Source of the DNA: 2-01-FULL-45-10 sp964450115
GTDB lineage: Bacteria > Omnitrophota > Gorgyraeia > 2-01-FULL-45-10
Reading direction: 5' to 3'
DNA length: 18,506 nt
Assembly (NCBI GenBank): GCA_964450115.1
Contig: CAYVCD010000023.1
Span: forward strand, 1-18,506
Part shown: one piece after another, positions 1 to 10,000 of the stretch
Numbering within the stretch: position 1 is the stretch's first letter
Layout of the letters: each line of letters begins with the position of its first letter
Notes under the pieces: generated by a model
Told to the model about the DNA's origin: nothing
Seen by the model: only the letters and a program-made list of their open reading frames with translations
Database searches by the model: none
Position numbers and translations under genes: made by a program

Positions 1-464
1 TAACTTGCGTCAGACTTATATGATACGGATCTGACCATCACGTCTTCAGGGTTATCGGTCGCACTGGCTCTATTACCTGTTACACCATTGGCGAGATTAG
101 TAGTCCCATACTCAAAGATCGACATACTCTTGACTGTCAAGCCGTCGGCTGTAAAGTTAAAGCTTCTATCTGCTATCTCATCACCTTTACCTAGGTGGAC
201 GTCGTAGTAGGTCTCGCTCGTCTTGTAGCCGACCTCTGTGTAGGCTATTGTGCCGTTGGCATCGGTGTCGGTCATCTTGTAGGAGACGCTTCTAACCATA
301 ACAGCTTCGCTTGAATCTGTATCTATGGCGTACGTAATCGTTGTGCCGTCGTTTAGAGCGCCATCAGATATTGAGCCCGTATCGATGGTACCATACTCAT
401 ATACAGTGACAGTCTTAAGGATGGCTCCATTACTTGTGTAGTTATATGTTCTATCCGCTATCTC
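1..464 (-). repeat. 95-residue repeats in the giant protein (second copy cut by window edge)
   Basis: A unit beginning E-I-A-D-R at 464 is repeated exactly 285 bp later at 179. Each has a [YF]-N-[YF]-T-x-[ND]-G block, then K-[TS]-[VM]-[TS]-[VI]-[YF]-E-Y-G-T, and later V-M-V-R-S-V-S-Y-K. The second copy continues past base 1, so further units probably follow outside the window. Confidence 0.75.
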
Positions 465-3400
465 TTCGCCCTCATAGCCAATATAGAATGTTTCTGACTT
501 AAGCGCTTCGGCGCCGCCGGCTCCAAGCCTATAAACGGAGACGACGTCCAATCCATCGTCCTGGATTAGACCTGCGTCCCCTTTGTAATTGTAATCGGAC
601 CTCTCGACTCCAACTCCATCAGAATTGTATTTGGTCATATGAACGATCTTCTCTTTTGACTCTCTGCCGCTATAAGACGATTCGCTCTTCTTATATGTGC
701 TGCCAGTCCAATCTCTCTCAGTGTTAAAATATGTCGTCACATTATCAAGCGTCCTTGAAACGCCATCCCCGCCATCTCCAGATGCGAGATCATATGTATA
801 AACACTCTCACTCTCTTTAGTGCCATCGGACATTCTATACGATATGCTCTTTCGTATCTGTTCGCGCTTCGGAATACTAGTGATATCGGCATCGTAATAT
901 ATGTACTCTCCCTTCGGACTTGTTTGGGTAGAGCCGTAATACTCGGTGACCTTGTCAAGAGTAGCGTTAATGCCATCTCCGCCCGCGCCAAGAGCCAGAT
1001 CATACTGATAGACAGAATTGGTTTTAACTTGGCCGTCTGCATAATATTTTGTTATGGTAGATATGCGCTCATTGCCTTTGGTCTCTCCGATATACTCGAT
1101 CTGAGACTTTAGTATATCGCCCGCATCATAGATGCCGTTATAGACGCCGCCAACGTCGACATCTTTAAATTGTATAACGCTCTCTAATACACCTGTATCG
1201 GTATTGTAATTATATGCGGAGATAAGATGCAGCGGATTATTGACCAAGTTAAGGACTTCTTCACCCATCTGCCCACGATATATGAACGTGGTTCGAACTT
1301 CAGCGTTAACCGTTTCTTTTATTTCAACCAACGCCCCCGTGACATTGCCGGAGAGATCGTAGCTTGAGTGCGTATAATTATAAGTTCTACCCTCAGCTCC
1401 TATTGTAACGCTCTTTATCTTGAGGTTTGCATCCCGCACTACTGTAGCTTCACCTCGAGCTTCAAGCGCTTCAACCATTGCTATAAATTCTTGTGAATTA
1501 GGGTCAACAACTGTGACTTCCCCCGCAGAGATATCTCCATAAGTCGAGCTCCATGTAAGCTTCTCGTGCCCTGCGCGGCCTTCATATGTTCTTAATTCTT
1601 CCTCGATACCTGTGCCCATTTGCCTCGCTTGCGCCTCAGAAAGATCTTCGGTGTCATACAATGTACTTGAGACCATTTTGCCCTTCTGATAGATGTAATC
1701 CTGTCTTTCGACTACATCGCCTCCGTAGTACGAGAATGNNNNNNNNNNNNNNNNNNNNNNNNNNNNNNNNNNNNNNNNNNNNNNNNNNNNNNNNNNNNNN
1801 NNNNNNNNNNNNNNNNNNNNNNNNNNNNNNNNNNNNNNTGTCGGCCGATGCCATGTCTTCGGTGTTGAAAGTAAAGACATTGGTGAGCCTGCCGTTCTGA
1901 TAGATGTAATCCTGTCTTTCGACTACATCGCCTCCGTAGTACGAGAATGTCTGGCTTATCTTCTCTCTGCCTATCCTGCCGGTATACTGGGATTCCGTGA
2001 ACTCTCCGTTGCTGGTAAGATCGTTGGCATCTTTATAATCTATAGACCCATCGCTATTCCTATCGAATAGCTTTGTTCTTCTGTCGGCCGATGCCATGTC
2101 TTCGGTGTTGAAAGTAAAGACATTGGTGAGCCTGCCCTTTTGATAGATGTAATCCTGTCTTTCGACTATCTGGCCACCCGAGTAGAAGAACGACTGATCT
2201 ATCTGTTCGTGGCCTGCGAGGCCTTTGAACGAGTCTTCTTGTATAAGCTCTCCGTTGCTTTCCAGCTCTCCGTTACCCCTGGTTCTTCTGTCTGCTTCCG
2301 ATAATGCAGGATTATCGGTATCATAAGTAAAGATGCTCCTTAAGGCTTTCTTCTTCGTCTCGCTATATTTAGCTTCATACTCATAGTATGAGTAGTCTTT
2401 CCTATTTACGATTTCGCCTTTATCGTAGTAGAAGGATTGGTCTATTACCTCGGCGCCCTTTGCCCCGGAAAAGAGCGATTCGACCTCCAGCTCATTTTTA
2501 TACTTATCCAAAATACTTTCATCGTCGCTCAGCAACTCACCCAATACGGTACTCCACTCGCCCTTGATATAGAGCTCCGATATATCGTATGACCGGACTT
2601 CATCGAGAGTTTCGTTCTTATCATCAGCTGCGGGGTTGTTGTTATAATCATAAACGCTCACGCTATTGGGCTTGTTGGCACCGCCTTCATCCTTAGCATA
2701 ATCATCGAGAATATACTTAACCCGCTCCTTGTCCTTTTCGCCGGTATAAACGGTCGTCTTGTCGAGCATATCATCGGTCAGAAGCCCGACCCACTTGTCT
2801 TTGGAATCATTAAGATTAATGCCCATGCCCTCAACGTAGTACGTCTTCGCTTCGTCAAGATTTGCGTTTGTATCTCCGTCCTTGGCATAATCGTAAACGC
2901 TGACAAGTGTTGGTGTACCATTTTCGGTATAGCCGGACAAGATATAGTCTATCCTGGCCGAATCCCCTGACCCGGAATACATGACCTTATCTATGATCCT
3001 GTCATCTGTAAGTCCGGTCTTGTCGGCCTCCGCGTATGACCCAAAAAACTTTTTGCCTTCCTTGTCGGTGATCTCCTGGCCGCCGGCTATCCATTTGGAC
3101 TTGTCAAGATCTCTGATATCGTATGAAGTTATTGATTTGAGCGAGCCATCGCTGTTATAGTCATAGACGTTCATCTGCTGCGGATTACCCTCTTCGTCGT
3201 AATCGCTCATCGTGTACTTTATTGGCTGGCCTGACATGCGCCTGTTGTTGCCCTCACCGCCGCCGCGCTTCTTCTTCAGGTCCAGCTCTTCGTCATCTTT
3301 GTTGAGCTTTCTCCTGAGCCTGTCATCGAGACTCATGAGCATATCCTGCGTATCCTGCTTCTGGCGGATTATGTTCTCATGCTTCGATTGCTGATTTTGG

Positions 3401-3693
3401 ATATAGTCCGGGGCAAATTTATTGGATTGATCAGATTCCTGCTCGGAGGGCAATAACTTCCTGGCAATGGACTCTTGCGTTTCATATGACAGCTTATCGT
3501 AGTTGGTAATTTCCTTGGCCTGCTTTGCTGCCTTATCGTGATTAACTGGTGCTGTTTGTCCTATAGGTGTTATATTAGTATAAAAGAGATCGGCTGCCCA
3601 GGATATGTCATACCATACGAATGCCGCTATCAATAAGACCGCGACAGCCTTAAATATGAGCCTCTTCGTAGGATTCGTCTGATATTCTATCAT
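1..3693 (-). CDS. Giant exported YD-like repeat protein (5' part; runs off window; contains assembly gap)
   Basis: The ATG is at 3693 and the frame is open to 1839. After the 100-N gap it continues, in a shifted frame, open from 1738 to base 1, so about 1,197 codons are visible and the C-terminus is outside the window. Residues 1-34 look like a Sec signal: basic n-region (K10, R11), hydrophobic core around 13-27, then D-I-S-W-A-A. Residues 40-150 are polar, Q/K/E-rich and probably helical, ending in a K-R-G-G-G-rich linker. The rest is degenerate tyrosine-rich repeats (S-V-Y-D-Y-x-x-D-G, L-D-E-V-x-x-Y-D), resembling the YD/RHS style of extracellular beta-strand repeats, including 81-residue units and later 70- and 95-residue units. 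No catalytic domain is visible. The ribosome-binding site is weak (AAAGG 12 nt before ATG, or AAGAAG closer). I do not recognise a characterised family. A surface or adhesin-like role is inference. Confidence 0.85.
725..1020 (-). repeat. 70-residue repeats in the giant protein
   Basis: Two tandem units, 210 bp apart, share S-V-Y-x-Y-D-L-A-x-G-x-G-G-D-G followed by T-L-D-x-V-T-x-Y. Their V codons lie at 1011-1013 and 801-803. The DNA copies are diverged, so this is an older duplication than the 243-bp repeats. The D/G-rich segment could bind metal, but it does not match a complete EF-hand loop. Confidence 0.75.
1548..2433 (-). repeat. 81-residue (243-bp) tandem repeats in the giant protein
   Basis: Units begin at an F-[FSY]-Y-x-x-G-x-[IV]-V-x-R motif and are 81 residues each: 2191-2433 (divergent), 1948-2190, and one starting at 1947 that enters the gap. 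A degenerate, shorter last unit of about 63 residues follows the gap (1548-1736). The middle units are almost identical in DNA; for example the block starting at 2082 recurs at 1839, exactly 243 bp away. Unit 1948-2190 contains D-R-N-S-D-G-S-I-D-Y-K-D (2029-2064, about residues 544-555), which fits the D-x-N-x-D-G-x-I-x-x-x-D calcium-binding loop of EF-hand or dockerin type. The copy number is uncertain because of the gap. Confidence 0.9.
1739..1838. other. Assembly gap (100 N) inside a tandem repeat
   Basis: There are exactly 100 Ns, the usual placeholder for a gap of unknown size. The 56-base stretch just left of the gap (about 1683-1738) is nearly identical to 1894-1949 on the right, so the gap falls inside the 243-bp repeat of the giant gene. 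Right of the gap the coding frame has codon low coordinates equal to 1 modulo 3; left of it, 0 modulo 3. The placeholder length therefore breaks the frame artificially. Joining the two edges by one standard repeat unit needs 132 bases, which keeps the frame. Confidence 0.97.
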
Positions 3694-3709
3694 GGTCTTC
3701 TTAAACCTT

Positions 3710-3730
3710 TGTTTAAAACTTTTTTAAACA
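3710..3730 (-). promoter_or_regulatory. 9-bp perfect inverted repeat in the leader of the giant gene
   Basis: The arms TGTTTAAAA and TTTTAAACA are separated by 3 bases and end 17 bases before the start codon. In RNA this would be a short AU-rich hairpin just upstream of the weak AAAGG ribosome-binding site; in DNA it could be an operator. The arms are A/T-rich, so chance is possible. The rest of the 212-bp space between the two genes (3694-3905) holds no gene and no clear terminator for the pump operon. Confidence 0.4.
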
Positions 3731-3776
3731 TTATATAAACATCCCAAAAAAATCAGCCCCACATTCACCCATTGAT

Positions 3777-3805
3777 ACTATATCATATAAAGCTGATCTT
3801 GGCAA
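3777..3805 (-). promoter_or_regulatory. Candidate sigma70 promoter of the giant gene
   Basis: On the minus strand, TTGCCA (3800-3805) lies 17 bp from TATAGT (3777-3782). Transcription would begin near 3770, giving an untranslated leader of about 76 nt before the ATG at 3693. The -10 element sits inside a perfect odd palindrome, TGATA-cta-TATCA (3773-3785), which could be a regulator site or simple AT-rich chance. A second TATAAT (3730-3735) closer to the gene has no acceptable -35 element. Confidence 0.55.
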
Positions 3806-3905
3806 GGAACTATATTAAGCTTTTTTGAATCTTAACAAGGATGAAACTATTTGAATTGTTAAAAGATATTATAGTAGGTCACTACGACAAAGAGGTCAGG
3901 CTTTT

Positions 3906-6900
3906 TTACTTTTTTGCGGTTAGTATCTTATTCAGCCAGCCCTTGAAGTCCTCTAAAACTACATACGCGCTGGGAACTATCAGGAGGGTAAGAACCGTGG
4001 AGGATATGAGGCCACCCATGACCGTAATAGCCAAAGGGCTCCATAGATTGGACCCCTCTTCTGTGCTGATCGCCATCGGCAGCAACCCTAAAAGAGTCGT
4101 TATGGTAGTCATAAGTATCGGCCTGAGCCTGTCCCTGGAAGCCATAACTATGGCTTTGAGGTACTTTATCTTCTTTTTTCTCAGCTGGTTGGCGTGATCT
4201 ATTAAGAGAATGGCGTTATTTACGACTATACCGCCCAACATCATAAGCCCTACAAATACTCCCATCCCGACCGATTTGCCGGACGCGTACAAAGCTATCA
4301 CGACTCCTATGATGGCAAGCGGCACGGATAGCATTATTATCAGCGGCTGGGCATAAGACTCGAAGAGCGAGGCCAGCACAAGATATATAAGTACTGTGAT
4401 AAGTATAAGCGTCGGCCAGACCTGATTCTGCGTAGCCACCATGGTGGGATAATTGCCGCCCAGCCTGAAATAATATCCTTCCGGTAACTTCAGATCGCTA
4501 AGCGACTGCTTGGTCAACTCCGCCGCCCTACTGAGCGCCGTCTTTCCGATATTGGCGCTCACCTGTATCATCCTGGTCTTATTTTTACGCCATATTTCGC
4601 TGGGACCCAATCCGTATTTGAAGTCGGTGACCTGCTCCAGATAGATGCTGTCGTCTTTCTTATTCGTCAGAACAAGTTTTCGCATATCTTTGAAAGTCTT
4701 CCTGTATTTCTCGTCGATACGGGCTATCGTTTCGACTTCGCTGGCCTCGGTATGGAAGAGGGTCGCTCTTAAGCCTCTCATCTGCGCATGGACCATGTCG
4801 GCAATATCCGAAACACTCATGTCGAACGTGCTGGCCTTGTGCCTGTCGACCCTGAGGCCCAGCTCAGGACGCCCTTCTCTCATCCTTATCTTCGTATCGG
4901 TAAAGCCTTTTATCGTCCCGAGTCTCGACGCTATTGATATCGCTATCTCCCTCAAAACTCCGTAATCATAGCCGAAGAGTTCCAGTATGACCTCTTTTGT
5001 TCCGACCTCCTGCTCCTCCTCGAAATATATGAAGGCCGGGCGTATCTTCTCCACCTTGGGCCGGATGCTGTCTATGACCTCCGCCACCGATCTCTTCCTG
5101 GCTGTCAGGCCGACTAGTTCCACGTAGATCTTGCTCGACCACGGCTCCACCCTCGACGAGAAAGTCTTCACCTCGGGGATCTCTTTGATAAGGGCTTCCA
5201 CCCTCTTGACCACCGAGTCGGTAGCTTCAAGCTTCGTCCCTGTGGGCATCTCGATAAATATGGTAAATTTATTCTGCTCCGTAGTGCCTAAAAATTCTTT
5301 GCCGAGTTTCATGAATAGAAAAATAGATATCAATAAAGCGATGAACGCCAGAGTAAAGACGCGCCGCCGGTGACGCATAAAATATATTACGCCCCGCCGT
5401 TGAACAATGTAGACTTTATGCATAAAACCTTCGGTGGCGGCCTTGCCGTACCCTTTGGGTATATCTTCTATTGAAAACTTTAAGCGGGAAGCCATGAGCG
5501 GCACCACGGTGATGGCCACGAAGAGCGAGATCAGCAGCGAGAACGTGACTGTCCAGGCAACGCCGCCATAGAGCAGTTTTATCTCCTGCCCGACGAAGAT
5601 CATCGGCAGGAAGACTATAACCGTCGTGAGCGTGGAGGCCCAGATAGCTATCCAGACCTCTTCTGCGCCTTCAGTTGCGGCCTGCAATCCTGTAAGCCCT
5701 TGTTCGTTCTTCTGAAGTATGTTCTCAAAGACGACTATCGAATTATCGACTAGCATCCCTACTCCCAGCGCCAGTCCGAAAAGCGTCATAAAATTGATCG
5801 TGAGATGCATGGCCCACATACAGGAGAATGTTATTATTATTGAGATCGGTATTGCGGACGTCACTATCAGCACAGGCCTTAGTTTCACTATCGCTATTGA
5901 CGCGATGACCATTCCCACTAAAAGCGGGTTTAAATATTTGGCCGGCAAGAACATCGTCGCTATCAGGAGAACCGATACCAAAACGTACAATGGCTTGGTC
6001 AATTTTATAAGAAAGAACGCCAGGACGAGCATTATAAGGCCCGCGCCCTGCAGCAACGACAGCTTCAGGTTATCTATCGATTTTTTGATAAAGTCAGCCT
6101 GGTTGCTCGTCACCACCAGGCTGAGGTCTTTAGGTAATATGCTCTTTATCCTGTCGAGCTCCTTTACTATATTGCCTGCTACTTTGATAGTATTCGCCGT
6201 GGACTCTTTCTGGATATATAAGCTTACAACCGGCCGGACATTCACACGGGCATATCCGGTCGGCTCCAGGTAGGAATCGAGGACATTCGCCACGTCTTTC
6301 AATCTGACTATCGTGCCATTGGGAAGCGTCGAGACAGGTATCCTCTTTATATCGTCGACGCTTCTGTAGAGACCTATGGTTCTTATGAGATACTTCTCTT
6401 TCTCCCTGTCTATTTCACCCGACAAAAGATTGAGGTTATTCAGCCCTATCGTGGAGATGACGCGTTCGAGCGAAATATTGTATGCGGCGAGTTTGCGCTG
6501 GTCCACTTCGACTAAGATCTTGCGCTCCCTGCCGCCGGCAACTTCGACATCGGCCACGCCATTAACGCGCTTGAGCGCTTCCTTCACATTTTCGTCTACG
6601 ATCTTTCTGATATCCTCTGTCGTCCGTCGTAAACTCGTTACGGCAATGATCAATATGGGAACGTCCGAGCGCTTGAATTGCGCTATGATCGGTTTCTCGA
6701 TCTCTTTCGGGAGCTTATTTTTGACTTTAGCGAACTTTTCCCTGACCTCGAGCGCAGCGAAGTTCATATCTATGCCGGGTTCGAAGCTCAACACTACGGT
6801 AGACTCACCCTCTTTCGATATAGAGAGCATCTCCTCGAGGTGACTCACAGTGCCGACCGCCTCCTCGACTTGCTTTGTAACGAGCGATTCGACCTCCGTA

Positions 6901-7070
6901 GGCGGTATGCCTCCGCGCACCTGAATGATTATGCTTATCTCACCAAAACTTATATTGGGGTAGAGTTCAACCGGAAGCTGTATAAGCGACAGGAATCCGA
7001 CGAGGACCAGTATGGTGTAGGTCATCAACATCGTAACGGGCCGCTTGATGGAAAAGGATGGGAGGCTCAT
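3906..7070 (-). CDS. RND efflux transporter permease, second copy, with extra hydrophobic insertion
   Basis: A 1054-residue inner-membrane RND pump of the AcrB/MdtB type (PF00873), driven by proton flow. It has TM1 at about 11-30 after the family start F-S-I-K-R-P-V-T, periplasmic porter domains at about 35-335 and 590-875, and a second membrane half from about 887. TM4 has G-V-G-M-L-V-D-N (D442, N443) where AcrB has D-D. TM10 has G-I-V-V-N-N (947-952) where AcrB has the proton-relay lysine. TM11 keeps R-L-R-P-I-L-M-T. Against its upstream neighbour it has about 40 extra residues at roughly 355-396, forming two more hydrophobic segments. It starts 12 bp after the other permease and has no recognisable Shine-Dalgarno (the leader is AT only), so translation is probably coupled. 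The substrate is unknown. It is the last gene of the operon. Confidence 0.95.
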   Translation of the reverse strand: MSLPSFSIKRPVTMLMTYTILVLVGFLSLIQLPVELYPNISFGEISIIIQVRGGIPPTEVESLVTKQVEEAVGTVSHLEEMLSISKEGESTVVLSFEPGIDMNFAALEVREKFAKVKNKLPKEIEKPIIAQFKRSDVPILIIAVTSLRRTTEDIRKIVDENVKEALKRVNGVADVEVAGGRERKILVEVDQRKLAAYNISLERVISTIGLNNLNLLSGEIDREKEKYLIRTIGLYRSVDDIKRIPVSTLPNGTIVRLKDVANVLDSYLEPTGYARVNVRPVVSLYIQKESTANTIKVAGNIVKELDRIKSILPKDLSLVVTSNQADFIKKSIDNLKLSLLQGAGLIMLVLAFFLIKLTKPLYVLVSVLLIATMFLPAKYLNPLLVGMVIASIAIVKLRPVLIVTSAIPISIIITFSCMWAMHLTINFMTLFGLALGVGMLVDNSIVVFENILQKNEQGLTGLQAATEGAEEVWIAIWASTLTTVIVFLPMIFVGQEIKLLYGGVAWTVTFSLLISLFVAITVVPLMASRLKFSIEDIPKGYGKAATEGFMHKVYIVQRRGVIYFMRHRRRVFTLAFIALLISIFLFMKLGKEFLGTTEQNKFTIFIEMPTGTKLEATDSVVKRVEALIKEIPEVKTFSSRVEPWSSKIYVELVGLTARKRSVAEVIDSIRPKVEKIRPAFIYFEEEQEVGTKEVILELFGYDYGVLREIAISIASRLGTIKGFTDTKIRMREGRPELGLRVDRHKASTFDMSVSDIADMVHAQMRGLRATLFHTEASEVETIARIDEKYRKTFKDMRKLVLTNKKDDSIYLEQVTDFKYGLGPSEIWRKNKTRMIQVSANIGKTALSRAAELTKQSLSDLKLPEGYYFRLGGNYPTMVATQNQVWPTLILITVLIYLVLASLFESYAQPLIIMLSVPLAIIGVVIALYASGKSVGMGVFVGLMMLGGIVVNNAILLIDHANQLRKKKIKYLKAIVMASRDRLRPILMTTITTLLGLLPMAISTEEGSNLWSPLAITVMGGLISSTVLTLLIVPSAYVVLEDFKGWLNKILTAKK

Positions 7071-7082
7071 ATATTTATTATC

Positions 7083-10000
7083 TTATTTTTTCTTTTTAAA
7101 GATCTTATCGCGCGTTTCGACATAGCCCAGATAAAGGGTGGGTATCACGACTAAAGTAAGGAATGTGGCCACCAGCAATCCGCCCATAACGGTGATGGCC
7201 ATGGGCGCGCGCAATTCCGCGCCTTCACCGCCCAAGAATGCCATGGGGGCAAGGCCCAATATCGTTGTTAGAGCGGTCATAAGTATGGGTCTCAGCCTTA
7301 TTTTGCTGGCGAATATTACGGCTTCCTTAACATTCATGCCTCTGGATATGAAAAGATTCGTGCAGTCTATCAGCACTATGGCGTTGTTGACGACTATACC
7401 TCCGAGTATTCCAACGCCCATCAGGACGTATGCGCTTACGCTTGTGTGCGTAAAGAAGAGCGCCCAGGCAACTCCTATCAAAGAGAGCGGTATGGTGAAC
7501 ATGATTATAAAAGGCTGCCAAAGCGATTCGAATAGCGCCGCCATGATCATGTACACCAGCACGAAGGCGGCTATTATGGCATTCTGCATGCTCGTGAACG
7601 AAGCCTTCATATCCTCGGTTTCGCCTGTAAGCTTCACCATATAATTTTTCGGTATGTTCAACTTCTTTATCATCGCGTCTACGTCACTGTAGACATTCTT
7701 CGTCGGCCTGTTGTAGATATTAGCGTATACCGATACCACTCTCTCCTGGTTCGTCCTTCTTATTTCGCTGGGCCCCTTGCCTATACCGAATGTCGCTACG
7801 CTCTCCAAAGGTACGCTCATGCCCATAGGCGACTGTATCTGAACTCGTGCCAGTTTATTAAAATTATTCCTGTCCTTTTCTCTTAATCTGACGCGGATAT
7901 CGTACTCCTGGCCCTTCTCTTTGAATTTGCTCGAGACGGACCCCTTCAGCGCTATGATCGCGGTTTGAGCGATATCCGAAACGGAGAGCCCGTACATCGA
8001 CGCCTTATCCTTATCTATGTATATTTTGGTTTCTGGCGAAGGCTCCGCGAGGTTATTCTTCATGCCATACACACCTTCGATCTTGCCGAGGCCGGCCTGA
8101 GTGTCATTGGTCAGGCGTTCCAGCTCTTTCAGGTCATTACCTTTGATCTCTATCGTCACTGGCGCTTGTACTCCAAGCCCTGCGGTCAATACATTCTCCT
8201 GCAATATATATTCTATTCTAGCGCCGCCGAGGCTCATCGCGGAAAGCCTCTCTTTTATTATCTGCACCACATCCGGGCTGCCGAGCTTTCTCTTGGCCTT
8301 CAGATTGACTATTATTTCGGCCTGGTTCGAGCTTAGGCGCTCCAGAACGTGCTTGGTGGAAGACTCTTGAGTTGACCCAACGGTAACGTTCATGCTGTAC
8401 ACTTCCGGTATAGAAGATATGAGCTTCTCCACTTTTTCCGATAGATTATTCGTTACTGTCAGCCTCGTGCCGGCCGGCATATCTATCTTCACCACGAACT
8501 GCCCCTGGTCGACTTTTGGCATAAGCTCTTTATCCATAAAAGCGAATAGCCCAAGTGACAGAATAAATATGACAAGGGTTATGATGAGATATCTTCCTTT
8601 TCTATCCACAAATTTTACCAGCATGCCTTCATATAATTTCCTAAGCTTTGAGGCTGCCGCTGCTTTGTCTATATTAGACAGGTCGTCTTCGTTCTCCATA
8701 ACAACGTTTTTTCCGGCGCTGATACCGCGCGAGGCCAATAGCGGCACTATGGTGAGAGAAGCGACCAATGACGCGAGAAGTGAGAACGTAACGGTAAGCG
8801 CAAAGTCCTTCGAGACCTGACCTATGATACCTATAACAAATATGAGCGGCAAAAATACGACTACAGTGGTAAGTATGGACCCCGTAACCGATAGAAACAC
8901 TTCATTGGCGCCTACTATCGCGGCCTCTTTCTTGTCTTTACCAAGCTGTATATGCCTGAATACGTTCTCCACGACCACGATGGCGCAGTCAACGAGCGAG
9001 CCTACGCCGAATGCCAATCCGCCTAGAGACATCATGTTGATGGAGATATTTGAGAAGTACATCAGGGCGAAAGTCGCCATTACCGAGATCGGTATTGTGA
9101 GAGTGACTATTATGGCGCTCCAGAAATTCCTTAAGAAATAGAAGAGCACCAGGAATACGAGTATGCCACCCTGCCAAGCGGCATCCCACACTCCTGTTAT
9201 TGAACTCTTTATGAATGTGGATTGATCATATACTACAGCAACACCTATATCTTTTGGAAGATCGGCCTTCAATTCAGAGATCTTCTTCTTTACCCTGTTT
9301 ATTATTCTGACGGTATTGCCAAGCGCCTGTTTTTGTATCGATATGGAGATATTCTCGTTGCCATTATATCGCGAATAGCTCGTCCTCTCTCTTAAGTCAT
9401 CTGTTATAGTGGCCACATCTTTCAGATATATGAGGCGCTTATCCTTGCTGATCTGGCCGCCCTTTTCGTTCTGATATCCGTACATCTCTTCGTCGGATAA
9501 TCCTGAGCCGACGGATACGTTCTCTATATCACGGACCTTCTCAAACTCTCCCAGAGTCCTTATAAGGTATTCGTAAAAGCTCTCTTTTATTGTTCCTGCG
9601 GGGTAGTTCAGGTTGGCGCTTGATACGGCTTTTGAGACGTCCAAGAGCGGGATCTTTCTCGCCTGCAGTTTATCCTGATCGACATCGACCCTTATTTCGC
9701 GCTCAAGGCCTCCAGATATAGTGGCCGATGCCACACCCTCCACCTTTTCCAATTCATCCTTTATCATCCTGCGCGTGAGATCTCTCAAAGAAAGCGGCGA
9801 GCGCTCACCGGAGCTCGTTATGCTCAATATAAGTATCGGTCTGTCAAATGGGTTGTACGGCAGGACTATCGGTTCTTCCGCATCCCTGGGAAGCCTCTCC
9901 TTGATAAGGTCTATCTTCTCTCTCATGCCCAAAGCCGCGAAGTTTATATTCTGACTCCATCCGAACTCGGCTATTACTAAAGAGAGGCCTTCTTTGGAGA

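Noticed and set aside
737..1042. Minus-strand 101-codon frame
   Set aside because: It is out of frame with the giant gene, whose own frame is open throughout and shows clear repeats.
1654..1738. Apparent C-terminus of the giant protein ending at 1654
   Set aside because: It is a false reading frame caused by the 100-N filler. The frame shifted by one base continues the repeats without a stop to base 1.
1548..2433. CRISPR-like regular repetition
   Set aside because: The 243-bp period is coding, in frame and without unique spacers; it is a protein repeat.
3831..3905. Possible terminator after the last efflux gene
   Set aside because: GGTCA occurs as a direct repeat, and the only stem (GTAG/CTAC) is 4 bp with no T-tract after it; not enough to call a terminator.
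5719..6273. 184-codon plus-strand frame, and others opposite the RND genes
   Set aside because: They are antisense shadows of the permease genes with no domain signature.
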